Of a DNA stretch of 30,261 nucleotides, positions 1 to 8,058 are shown in pieces. The notes below the pieces were generated by a model. It saw only the letters and a list, made by a program, of their open reading frames with translations, ran no database searches and was not told the DNA's origin. The stretch spans positions 266,141 through 296,401 of the forward strand of contig BJOX01000032.1 of the NCBI GenBank assembly GCA_009731375.1, given 5' to 3'. The stretch comes from Paulinella micropora. Taxonomy: Eukaryota > Cercozoa > Imbricatea > Euglyphida. The position numbers and the translations under genes were made by a program. Within the stretch, counting starts at the first letter, position 1; the number at the start of each line of letters is the position of its first letter.

Positions 1-137
1 GTGGAGGGTGTGAATGCATGGGGCAAGGCACGGCAACGCAGCAAGGCACTGGCAAGGCATTGGGACCGACTGAAGCCCCTCTCCAACGTGCGCTCATCAT
101 GTGTTCCAGTTAGGCAACCCCGAAAAAGCGAAGATAG
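1..137. other. Unassigned sequence with GGCAAGGCA motif repeats
   Basis: Short direct repeats of a GGCAAGGCA/GGCAACGCA type occur at about 20-60. I see no gene here. Confidence 0.35.
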
Positions 138-275
138 GGAGGAGACAAAACCCAGATAGGATGAAGATAGGATGAACATGAAGCCGAAATGGAGCCGAGT
201 TGGAACAGGTCAACTCAGCCCCATCTCGGCTCAATGTGAATCCTATCTTCAACCCATCTCGGTACTGTTTCCTCC
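138..275. repeat. Imperfect inverted repeat (fold-back)
   Basis: The left arm (about 138-205) is the imperfect reverse complement of the right arm (about 208-275), with only a few bases between them. The best matched parts are AAGATAGGAT near 164 against ATCCTATCTT near 240, and the GAGCCGAG block against CTCGGCTC. The arms are roughly 75-80% identical by eye. This looks like an old fold-back element or MITE remnant. No coding sense is evident. Confidence 0.6.
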
Positions 276-353
276 GAATGCTCACCTCAACAAGATCACC
301 AAACCGGAACTGGAAGCCCCCAGGCATTTACTCGGCAGGAAATTCGGCGAAAA

Positions 354-616
354 NNNNNNNNNNNNNNNNNNNNNNNNNNNNNNNNNNNNNNNNNNNNNNN
401 NNNNNNNNNNNNNNNNNNNNNNNNNNNNNNNNNNNNNNNNNNNNNNNNNNNNNNNNNNNNNNNNNNNNNNNNNNNNNNNNNNNNNNNNNNNNNNNNNNNN
501 NNNNNNNNNNNNNNNNNNNNNNNNNNNNNNNNNNNNNNNNNNNNNNNNNNNNNNNNNNNNNNNNNNNNNNNNNNNNNNNNNNNNNNNNNNNNNNNNNNNN
601 NNNNNNNNNNNNNNNN
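354..616. other. Assembly gap (263 N)
   Basis: Run of N. Open frames drawn through it are meaningless. Confidence 0.99.
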
Positions 617-639
617 CATTTCTGCACATGCGCCTCCAT

Positions 640-823
640 CGTCTCACCCGTGAGGGGAGTACGAAGAATTGACGATAAGCTCTAATGACACCCCCGCAAG
701 GGCAGTTCCAACACTTCCAGACGGACCGGTATGTTCAATGAAAATACTGTTGGCACCGACGGGAATCGAACTGGCGACAGGGCCCAGATGGTAGAACTTG
801 ACCACTGGGCTATCACGGTATCC
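640..823 (-). mobile_element. tRNA-derived SINE-like element with Pol III promoter
   Basis: On the minus strand there is a perfect A-box, TAGCCCAGTGG (complement of 802-812), and a one-mismatch B-box, AGTTCGATTCC (complement of 762-772), about 40 bp apart as in tRNA genes. The segment around them does not close a normal cloverleaf acceptor stem, so it is tRNA-derived rather than a tRNA gene. About 120 bp of non-tRNA body follows on the minus strand and runs towards the gap. An (AAT)n array lies directly at its 5' side, as with the other elements that sit in microsatellites in this window. Confidence 0.55.
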
Positions 824-824
824 A

Positions 825-877
<53 letters not shown>

Positions 878-1082
878 TGATAATAATAATAATAATAAGA
901 AGAAGAAGAAGAAGAAAAGAATAATAATAATAATAATAATAATAAGAAGAAGAAGAAGAAGGAGAAGGACGAGGAGGAGAATGAGACGGAGAACGGGAAC
1001 AAGAATAAGAAAGAAAAGAAGAAATGCAAAGAGAAGAAGGAGAAAGAGAAAGAGAAGAAAAAGAAAAGAAGGAAAAGGAGAG
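824..1082. repeat. (AAT)n / (AAG)n microsatellite and purine-rich tract
   Basis: A pure (AAT)n run turns into alternating AAG and AAT blocks and then into irregular GA-rich sequence. The N-, K- and R-repeat open frames here, and L-, Y- and S-repeat frames on the other strand, are artefacts of the triplet array. Confidence 0.95.
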
Positions 1083-1173
1083 CATACTATGTAAATACAT
1101 AGATAATATACATGCATATATACACATTTACAAGTTATGTCATTAGTTATAATTTGTGTATTATTTATTGCAG

Positions 1174-1464
1174 GATTCAAATGTGAACGCCGCGCAACAT
1201 GTACAGCAGCCAATCCAAGGTTTTTTTTCTCAAAGGTCAGGCGCAGGGTGGGAGTACAAGGCTGTCACTTCATCAGAAAGTGAGCTCACTGACACAGAGC
1301 GTGAGAAAAAAATCACGAGTAATAATAAGAAGAGAAAGAAAAGTTTAGATGGAAAAGCATGGAAAGAAAAGGTAGCAGAGCCAGGACAGAAAACATCTAG
1401 AACAGGTAGGATTACTAAGCCATCATTGAGGCCGCATGCAACAGTGTACGGCGAGGAACATTAA
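1174..1464 (+). CDS. 3'-terminal exon of an unrecognised gene (hydrophilic, basic C-terminus)
   Basis: A pyrimidine-rich stretch ending TTATTTATTGCAG (acceptor AG at 1172-1173) precedes an open frame of 96 codons ending in TAA at 1462-1464. The peptide is polar, has a Ser/Glu-rich part (TSSESELTDTERE) and a Lys/Arg cluster (NNKKRKKS) that could be a nuclear localisation signal, and ends GRITKPSLRP...YGEEH. A possible poly(A) signal AATAAA lies at 1595-1600. No domain is recognised. Upstream exons would lie in or beyond the microsatellite and the gap. A tail of an old transposon ORF is the main alternative. Confidence 0.45.
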   Translation, partial: DSNVNAAQHVQQPIQGFFSQRSGAGWEYKAVTSSESELTDTEREKKITSNNKKRKKSLDGKAWKEKVAEPGQKTSRTGRITKPSLRPHATVYGEEH

Positions 1465-1594
1465 AATATTAAGTGAAGTTGAAATAGAAATTAAAATACT
1501 GAAATTATAATAATTATTCATATTGTTGGTGTAATTAAAAGATTTCGAAATATCAGGATTATGCAGGAATTAACGTACGGTGATTATTAATATA

Positions 1595-1600
1595 AATAAA
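1595..1600 (+). promoter_or_regulatory. Candidate poly(A) signal AATAAA
   Basis: AATAAA lies 131 bp after the stop of the 1174-1464 exon and 35 bp before the left LTR. The region is AT-rich, so a chance match is possible. Confidence 0.35.
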
Positions 1601-1631
1601 TTAGATGAAACTGCCTGCAACATGCTCTCAC

Positions 1632-1635
1632 ATAG
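1632..1635. other. Left target-site duplication (ATAG)
   Basis: ATAG directly before the left LTR is repeated at 11916-11919 directly after the right LTR. If the LTR start is read one base later, a 5-bp ATAGT duplication fits equally well. Ty3/gypsy elements usually make 4-5 bp duplications. Confidence 0.75.
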
Positions 1636-1852
1636 TGTGGACATCACCTCCCGAATTATCCGGTAAAAAACTTATTTATAGATTTCGTCTGGCCGGACAC
1701 GTCTGAAATGCCAATTTGATCCTGATCTTTTGGCGGCTTTTTGTCTTTGCGCACTGAGCTAATATAACGAGACATCATTCTCTTTTTTGAGGACTGTGTT
1801 TGGTTATATTACCGACTTACTCTTCCATTGAGCTATCGTTGGGGATAGTACA
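1636..1852 (+). repeat. Left LTR (217 bp)
   Basis: It starts TGTGGACATC and ends GGGATAGTACA, so it has TG...CA ends, and it matches 11698-11915 nearly throughout. The LTR is very short for an element of this length. A TATA-like stretch (TTATTTATAG) lies near 1672-1681. Confidence 0.95.
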
Positions 1853-1854
1853 TT

Positions 1855-1872
1855 TGGAGTCAATAGCTAAAG
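1855..1872 (+). promoter_or_regulatory. Candidate primer-binding site
   Basis: TGGAGTCAATAGC starts two bases after the left LTR. PBSs begin with TGG because they pair with the tRNA 3'-CCA end. I cannot name the tRNA. Confidence 0.5.
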
Positions 1873-1885
1873 GCTGATTTCTTTT

Positions 1886-1954
1886 CTGATCTGTCGTACA
1901 GACATCAGATAAGCACAAATTTATTTTTCCCTTATCTGTCGCACAGACATCAGA
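1886..1954 (+). repeat. Two copies of a stem-loop motif in the retroelement leader
   Basis: CTGATCTGTCGTACAGACATCAG (about 1886-1908) and TATCTGTCGCACAGACATCAGA (about 1934-1955) are direct copies. Each is nearly self-complementary around CTGTCGYACAG. The placement just after the PBS suits a dimerisation or packaging signal, but that is inference. Confidence 0.5.
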
Positions 1955-2435
1955 CGAAAACAAACACTCCTACTCATCCTCAAACAAAAAAACTTACAAA
2001 CAAGCGATCAATTTGTCACAAGCTGGCATAACCTTTAGCCCTTGTGCACATTTGGCTTCTGTGTGCTCTTCTACAAGACACCAGACCACACCTACTCCAC
2101 TCCCTCTTGCTGCTTGCATAAAGCCAAGTAGGACAAGTGCGAAACAAACATCAGACAAACACACAGACAGAGGAAAAAACGAGCAAAGCACTCTCACTCT
2201 CTGTTCTGAACCATTTTCCTTGCATTTTCTTTGCAGAAACCAGAAGAGATTACACATCTCTCACACAAGAGCAAGACAAATATCGAAGCACTGTCCGACG
2301 ACAGACTGACTTCTACAAAACAGCTCTTTTGACCAAACTATCGTTATCTCTGTGTAGGGCCTGACGCCCCATAACTATTTCAACAGAGAAAAGGAAGAAG
2401 GAGAAGAAGGTTGCATAGAGTGATAAGAATAACAG

Positions 2436-2458
2436 AAAAAAAAAAAAAAAAAAAAAAA
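2436..2458 (+). repeat. A23 tract in the gag leader
   Basis: Twenty-three consecutive A lie 25 bp before the gag ATG. See findings. Confidence 0.9.
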
Positions 2459-2483
2459 GCAGACGTGACTCTCATAACATAAG

Positions 2484-5108
2484 ATGGAAGACGAGAATGA
2501 GCAGGCTGGTGTGACACCAACTGATTATGGTCCTAGTGAGGGAGGAGAGGAGCAGGAGACTCAGTACTCAGAAGAGAGGGGGGATAGAGATGGAGAGGAG
2601 AGAGAGGAGTATACGTATACAGCCGATGTAGAGTCGACAGGGGGGGGTAATGCACAAGAAGCGAGTGCAGGTCAGACTGGAGGCTCTCCACTGACAGAGG
2701 CAGAGAGAGAGATGGAGGATGTTGGCCAGAATATCCCAAATACATGGGAACAGTTGGCTACATATGATGATGAAGAGTCCTTCTTCCTTAACTACCCAAC
2801 CTATTATAAAACACACATCTACATTCCTTACGAGAAAAGGAATAGACCAGGACAAGGTCAAAGCAACCTCCTGATCGAAATTCCCGGCCTTGCGAAGCCT
2901 CTCTTCAACAAAGTGAGGTTTGAGCACGAAAGAGTGCCATTGCAGGATATCAAGTATGGCGACACTCTTACACTGTGCGACATATACGACATATCTGCAA
3001 CACTCTACGCTGCTGTGCTCGTTGCGGAATTTTATGAACGCACAAACATACAGTGGAAAAATAAACGCACAACTGCAGCATGGCTGTCTGTCTGTGGTGT
3101 CCCCACTGATATCAAGAATCTAGAAAGAAAGTCGAAGGTAGAAACCAAAGTGGCATTGGGGTTTGCCCTTGAGGCTTTTGTAACTGCCTTCACACGGGCT
3201 TACAACGAAATGTACAAAGCACTGAAAGACAACACAAGGCAACATCCTGTTTACGAGGAGGTTGACCAGTCTTGTCAGGTGCTTGAACGCCTCACACAAC
3301 TCCATAAGGGCCTCTTTGAGGGGAAGGAGCAAAAACCAACATGGAAACAATGGGCCCACACGAAGAATCACACTCTCATTAAAGGCCCTCTCACAACAAT
3401 CCCAAATAATAACAGAGCTGATAAGTCTTCCATGAGAGAAAAGGCACACTTCCTCTCTAGTGCCACAGGGCTTGCACAGTTCGTGACTCATCTAGCACGA
3501 CAGGTGAAAGAAGAAGAGACGAGACAGAAAGAGGAGAAGGAGCAGAAGGAGAAGATAGCTGTGGCAATGGCAGTAGCACGGGTGGCTCCACAGCCAACGG
3601 CTCCACCTACCACATCTAACCCAGCTCCCAAGAAAGCAGGAGGAGGACCCACAGGAGGAGGACCCCAAGGGGGAGGAACAGTAATTAACTTGACTGACTC
3701 CCAGAAGAAAAAGCAGGCGCTGCAGGCAGCCCTAGCTAAAATCAAAATTGGGGGAGGGGGCCTTAAGCTCTATGCTATCACTGCCAATGAGGCTGACACA
3801 GAGAAGACCCTCATGACTAAGTTCAATGAGATGGACAGATGCTTCCAGCAAAACCAGTGTGAGGTGGAGCAGGAGTATGAAGTCCTAGAACATCTCTGTG
3901 ATCGATCCCTCCTTGGAGCTGGTTTTGATCGTATAACTTACGAGAAGTACAGAGGAGAGGAGGAGCTAGCAAGGAAAGGTGGACATGCAGAGATGAGTTG
4001 TACTCTGGCCATTGCTGCCCTCATTCGATACTTTAAGGCAAGTGGATACCAACACTTGTGCACTGGCACATTGATTGGGTTTGAAATTTTCGACTTAGTA
4101 TCGGAGCAGTTGCAGTCTGTCACTCAGCTTGCATCTGTCTTAACAAATGTGGGCACCCAGTACACTCTCTTTTATAACCACAAAGCCATACTCCTATATT
4201 TCCTCAGTGCTTTGCACGTCTACAACAAAAATAAGCTCACACTGCTCATGCAAGACTGCAAAACCTTCGACAAGGTAAAGCACTTGAACTTTTTGGAGAT
4301 GAGCGTCTTTGAGGCCACGACTAAGGCCGTGAGCCCAAAAATGTTGTGGACCGAAGTAATGACCGCTTGTCAGAGGCTCGACAGCCAGACAGCATCCTTG
4401 ATCGGTTCTGCATCGGCTTCTGCTCAACCGCAAGCCGCACATACGCAACGATCTCTAGGAAAGCGACCAAGAGAGAACAGTCGTGAAGCTAACACACCTT
4501 GTATTCGTTGGTGGGCACGGGCACAATGCTTCAAACACACAAATAAGAAATGCCCGTACAACCACGATGTCGAGGACACCCGCATCCGAAACACACTCCT
4601 CAAGAACGTACGGTCGGACGAAACCAACACCGTCGCCGTTCTGCGCCGACTGCGCAAGGATCAGGGGTGGAAATTACAGGATGTCGCGGACCATGACCAC
4701 GAACTAGCTGACGCGATCAATTCTCTTTTCGCTAGAGATGATCAGAAGACGGCAGCCATAGAAGCCGCAAGTAGAGGAAGAGGTGGAACACGAGGAAGAG
4801 GAGGAGGGAGAGGAATCAATCGAGGAGGAGGAGCCCCTTTCGCACGAGGCACATACACTCGCGGGGGGGAGAGAGGATTTGTGAGAAGAGGAGGAGGAAG
4901 AGGTGTATTTCAAGGTAGAGGAGGAGGAAGATGGGTTGGCCGAGGTGGATACGGCAGCGCAGAGCGCCCGTACCACAGAGATGGGGGCTGGGCAGACGGC
5001 TCGAGCTCAAGCTCGAGTTCCTCAGCACCACAGGCCTATGCGACATCAGGCGCAACCACTACCGACACTGATGCCGACTCAGGTAACAGATTTGAGGTAG
5101 TCCAATGA
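2484..5108 (+). CDS. gag: Gag-like ORF1 with CCCH zinc knuckle and RGG tail
   Basis: This is an 874-residue intact frame, long for a Ty3/gypsy Gag. The N-terminus (about 1-85) is acidic and polar. The middle (about 95-640) holds helical, capsid-like sequence interrupted by a Lys/Glu-rich stretch (about 342-365) and a Pro/Gly-rich linker (about 370-405). Cys673, Cys682, Cys690 and His694 form C-x8-C-x7-C-x3-H, a CCCH-type finger, in place of the usual CCHC knuckle (C-x2-C-x4-H-x4-C). Residues about 763-840 are an [10 protein letters not shown]-binding tail, then a Ser run. ATG 2484 is the first start after the leader. The role as virion core and RNA-binding protein is inferred from position and RNA-binding motifs; the capsid part is not recognisable by eye. 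It ends in UGA in a readthrough context and is in frame with pol. Confidence 0.85.
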   Translation: MEDENEQAGVTPTDYGPSEGGEEQETQYSEERGDRDGEEREEYTYTADVESTGGGNAQEASAGQTGGSPLTEAEREMEDVGQNIPNTWEQLATYDDEESFFLNYPTYYKTHIYIPYEKRNRPGQGQSNLLIEIPGLAKPLFNKVRFEHERVPLQDIKYGDTLTLCDIYDISATLYAAVLVAEFYERTNIQWKNKRTTAAWLSVCGVPTDIKNLERKSKVETKVALGFALEAFVTAFTRAYNEMYKALKDNTRQHPVYEEVDQSCQVLERLTQLHKGLFEGKEQKPTWKQWAHTKNHTLIKGPLTTIPNNNRADKSSMREKAHFLSSATGLAQFVTHLARQVKEEETRQKEEKEQKEKIAVAMAVARVAPQPTAPPTTSNPAPKKAGGGPTGGGPQGGGTVINLTDSQKKKQALQAALAKIKIGGGGLKLYAITANEADTEKTLMTKFNEMDRCFQQNQCEVEQEYEVLEHLCDRSLLGAGFDRITYEKYRGEEELARKGGHAEMSCTLAIAALIRYFKASGYQHLCTGTLIGFEIFDLVSEQLQSVTQLASVLTNVGTQYTLFYNHKAILLYFLSALHVYNKNKLTLLMQDCKTFDKVKHLNFLEMSVFEATTKAVSPKMLWTEVMTACQRLDSQTASLIGSASASAQPQAAHTQRSLGKRPRENSREANTPCIRWWARAQCFKHTNKKCPYNHDVEDTRIRNTLLKNVRSDETNTVAVLRRLRKDQGWKLQDVADHDHELADAINSLFARDDQKTAAIEAASRGRGGTRGRGGGRGINRGGGAPFARGTYTRGGERGFVRRGGGRGVFQGRGGGRWVGRGGYGSAERPYHRDGGWADGSSSSSSSSAPQAYATSGATTTDTDADSGNRFEVVQ

Positions 5109-5112
5109 CTAG
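5106..5112 (+). promoter_or_regulatory. Stop-codon readthrough site UGA-CUA-G between gag and pol
   Basis: The gag stop is TGA followed directly by CTAG, and the same frame then stays open to 5801. UGA followed by CUA(G) is a well-known efficient readthrough context in viral and cellular mRNAs. No frameshift is needed to join Gag and Pol here. Confidence 0.65.
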
Positions 5113-5804
5113 AGGAGGGAGAAAACAGAACAACATGCATTGCGCGATACACCATTGTGCAGGTCCCAACCAAGGGTACCAGTGAGTCTAAGAGCCCACA
5201 GCAGGCCACAGACCAACTCAAAGGTAGTACAATACCAGTACACCCATCACGACAACAAACAGTGCATGCTGCTAATAGGCAGGCGAGTAAAGCGCTGGCA
5301 AAGAGAAAGCAGGCGGGCCTGTCGCAGCCACAGCCGAAGAAAGTAAGAATAGAACCGGCAGTTAATCTTATCAACTTGCCGAGACAGACAATAGACAAGG
5401 AGGATGGAGGACATCAACCTCTCCTCACGGTCTCAAACAGAGAAAGCAAGGACAATCATCCTTCGCCTGTGAACAATACCCAAAAAGACATTACAAAAAC
5501 GGCGGAAAGGGAGGAGGAGGCGAACCTCGAGAAAAGGATACAGATTTTAGAACACAAGCTCCTTGTATTGGCCTTAAAAAGTCACCGGCCAGACGCTTTA
5601 TGCTATACGAACCTTTTTTGTGAAACATTAAATACCTTTATAAACGTTGGTAATGATACTATGGCGAATATTAATATTGTCGGCCAGAAATTTACTACGA
5701 AACACCATGAGTGGTTAGAAACTAATATGAAAAAATCATCTGGCACCTTGAAAGGAGTTAGTAGTCGGACGGATATAACGGGGCATCATCACTTTAAATT
5801 TTAA
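5109..5804 (+). CDS. pol: Pol, N-terminal part: linker and first half of aspartic protease
   Basis: The frame is the same as gag and opens directly after the UGA. The first ~150 codons are a polar linker (QQATD, KKVRIEP). A stretch INVGNDTMANINIVGQKF resembles the retroviral-type protease active-site region (D-[ST]-G-A-T followed by hydrophobics), but Asp is Asn and the triad reads NVG, so catalysis looks lost. The frame stops at 5802-5804, inside the protease, at a T4 run (AAATTTTAAATT). Protease homology continues in the +1 frame from 5800. A one-base insertion explains the break best. Confidence 0.7.
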   Translation, partial: LEEGENRTTCIARYTIVQVPTKGTSESKSPQQATDQLKGSTIPVHPSRQQTVHAANRQASKALAKRKQAGLSQPQPKKVRIEPAVNLINLPRQTIDKEDGGHQPLLTVSNRESKDNHPSPVNNTQKDITKTAEREEEANLEKRIQILEHKLLVLALKSHRPDALCYTNLFCETLNTFINVGNDTMANINIVGQKFTTKHHEWLETNMKKSSGTLKGVSSRTDITGHHHFKF

Positions 5805-5805
5805 A

Positions 5806-6894
5806 TTGAAATCCGGACGAGTATATCGAGTGGACTTTTACGTTGTCCCCGAATACCACGGATCTGTTCTTTTGTCGTACGACCAACTGGCGACAATGAA
5901 CGTAGTGATTGATTGCGCCGCCAAAAGAGTCATATACGGCGTAGAGCCAGGAGAAGAATATACTGTCGACTCTCTCCATGCTATTGACTCATACGAGGCC
6001 CTACACCTAGGGGTAGCATCGGAAGGGAAACAGGTGGCCATTACACACGCATATGAGGCATATATGCCAACGGACGCGGTGTCTAAAGATGGTTCAAACC
6101 TGTCAGACAAGAGAGAGGCGGAGGTCTATACGGCTACAGTCTCTACACAATGGGATAAAAAGTCGATAGACGATCTCATTGAAAAGAGGAAAGAGGAGAT
6201 TATATGCATGGGAAAAAGGTGCCCATCGTTGGCGAGATTTGAAGAAGGAGCAGGGGCCGATGTATATATTACCAACGGGTATTGCTTTCACGTAAAGGTG
6301 GAAGAGAAGGACAGACAGGAGTTTATACCGAGGAGAATGGGACGACTCCCTGATATCCCGGCAGAAGATATTAAAAGCTTTATTACCGAATTCTGGGGTG
6401 ACGAGCCTACGTGGCCGCGCTCACTGACAGAAGTGAAAAAGTGCCTGCGCACTCTTTTTGAAAATAATAAACCATATACGGTCATACTCCCGTACAATGA
6501 GAAGGCGATATGGGCGCAGGAGATACGGGACCGGCTTATTGATCATCCGATACCGGTGCCCTCACGGAAGCAACACTTAGTGGTGGCTTGTCGTCTCGGG
6601 ACTCGTGAGCAGAGCAGTGCATACAAGCGGAAGCTCAGAGACCAGGACAAGTTGAAATTGATTCCTCAAGCATTCACATGCTTCGATGGTTTCTACACCC
6701 GAAAAGCTCCGTTGCAATATGCGAGATTAATAGATATGTTGGTAGGTCTGGCGGAGGACGACGAACCAGACACTGGCACATATGAAAAAACGGGAATGGA
6801 CGATATATCAGAAGAAGAGTTGGGCTTGGAGGAGGACAGAGCACCCTCAAGCATAAAAAGAGAATGTCAGAGGAGGAGTTTAAGGCGGCGATAG
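5806..6894 (+). pseudogene. pol: Pol, second half of protease plus long unassigned domain (frame-shifted)
   Basis: VDFYVVPEYHGSVLLSYDQL followed by an NVVID stretch is the C-terminal half of a retroelement protease; the usual LLG(M/Y)D has Ser in place of Gly. About 300 residues follow before RT, longer than the usual protease-RT spacer. They include KCLRTLFENNKPYTVILPYN and a charged end, and I recognise no family. This frame ends at 6892-6894, but homology moves to another frame at an A5 run near 6855. Confidence 0.65.
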
Positions 6895-7076
6895 ACGAGA
6901 AATTGGCAGGAGGAGCAGGTACGGAGAAGGAGAAAGAGGTTTTGAAAGAGAGATTGAAGGAGAACAAAATGATTTTTGACCCCCCTCAAGCGGGAGGTGT
7001 CAAGCCGGAAGACTTCACCGCGGTTATTTGTTACCAGGTGCTGAGCCTTCACCGGCGCCACGACGGGCAAATCTGA
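6846..7076 (+). pseudogene. pol: Pol, fragment before RT (second frame shift)
   Basis: A Lys/Glu-rich helix (MSEEEFKAAIDEKLAGG and on) leads to PEDFTAVI, which resembles the segment before RT in Ty3/gypsy Pol. The frame then fails: the expected H-x-I-x-L-x-G region appears as LPGAEPSPAPRRANLS in a third frame (about 7031-7085), and RT proper begins in a fourth register from 7087. Two or more small indels lie in 7020-7086. Confidence 0.6.
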
Positions 7077-7086
7077 GTATACATGA

Positions 7087-8058
7087 CATGAAGCAAAGAT
7101 CGCAGAAGAACAAGCACTGCAGTTACTCGATGAGGATTTCATTGAGAGATCGACATCTCCAATAGTTTCCCAACCGAGACTGGTGCCTAAACCGGGAGGA
7201 GAATGGCGCTTAACGGTTAACTATGCCCGCGTCAATAAAATTTTAGAGGAGGAACGAAATCCATTACCTACTCTTGAAGAAGGAAGGCGAGTATTGCGGA
7301 ACGCCAAGCTATACTCAGTCATTGATCTGAAGAATGGCTTCTGGCAAATTCCACTGGATGAAAAGTCCAGATGGCTGACTGCATTTGTAGTAGGAATGGA
7401 GATATATCAGTGGAAAGTACTTCCGATGGGACTCAAACAGGCCCCGGGACTCTTTCAGAAAGCGATGCAAAGCATGCTGAGTAGCAAATATGATGACCAG
7501 ACAGAGGGAGGTTTCATGAGGAGAAGAGGACAGAAGGCGGGAGAGTACGCATTTTGTTACATCGATGACATTATCGTGTACTCCAATACGATGGAAGAGC
7601 ACATCGACCATCTAACAGACATTTTCAGGCGTATCAAACTATTTGGCCTGAAATGTAATTTGAAGAAATGTCAACTCGCAAAGACAAGCGTGACATATTT
7701 GGGGTACGAAATCTCTTACAATAGAGTCTCGATATCCAAAGAGAAGAGGGAGGAGATCATGAGCCGGCAGAGGCCGAAGAATCGCACAGAGCTGCACTCA
7801 TTTCTTGCGATGGCGCAATATTACAGCCAGTTCATACCCAATTGGGGTGCAACTCGGGCTAAGTTGGAGAGAATGATCGACTTCGGTGATTTTGAGAAGT
7901 GGGATGATGAAGCCTTAGAAGCGTACAACACGCTCAAAGATCTCATCTACAAAGATCCGAAGGATGGCGGACTCGTGCTGATGATGCCCGACTTTTCGAA
8001 GCAATTCGTAGTCGACACAGACGCATCAAAGTTCGCGATCGGCGCAGTCTTACAATAG
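7087..8058 (+). CDS. pol: Pol, reverse transcriptase and start of RNase H
   Basis: All usual Ty3/gypsy RT blocks are visible in order: LLDEDFIERSTSPI, LVPKPGGEWRLTVNYARVNK, YSVIDLKNGFWQIPL (first catalytic Asp), VLPMGLKQAPGLFQKAM, and FCYIDDIIVYS with the YIDD catalytic pair at 7558-7569. Then come LFGLKCNLKKCQ, VTYLGYEIS and the tether FLAMAQYYSQFIPNW. RNase H starts at FVVDTDASKFAIGAVLQ. An in-frame TAG (8056-8058) interrupts the protein; the same frame continues on the other side. Nothing in the RT active site is lost. Confidence 0.92.
   Translation, partial: HEAKIAEEQALQLLDEDFIERSTSPIVSQPRLVPKPGGEWRLTVNYARVNKILEEERNPLPTLEEGRRVLRNAKLYSVIDLKNGFWQIPLDEKSRWLTAFVVGMEIYQWKVLPMGLKQAPGLFQKAMQSMLSSKYDDQTEGGFMRRRGQKAGEYAFCYIDDIIVYSNTMEEHIDHLTDIFRRIKLFGLKCNLKKCQLAKTSVTYLGYEISYNRVSISKEKREEIMSRQRPKNRTELHSFLAMAQYYSQFIPNWGATRAKLERMIDFGDFEKWDDEALEAYNTLKDLIYKDPKDGGLVLMMPDFSKQFVVDTDASKFAIGAVLQ

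Noticed and set aside
762-840. Functional tRNA gene on the minus strand
   Set aside because: A- and B-boxes fit, but the acceptor and anticodon stems do not close; a SINE head is likelier.
3120-3491. Minus-strand ORFs under gag (also 4704-4976 and 5036-5398)
   Set aside because: Shadows of the gag and pol frames without independent support.
6845-6865. Programmed -1 frameshift at the A5 run in pol
   Set aside because: Only five A and not a full X-XXY-YYZ slippery site; with breaks elsewhere in pol an indel is simpler.
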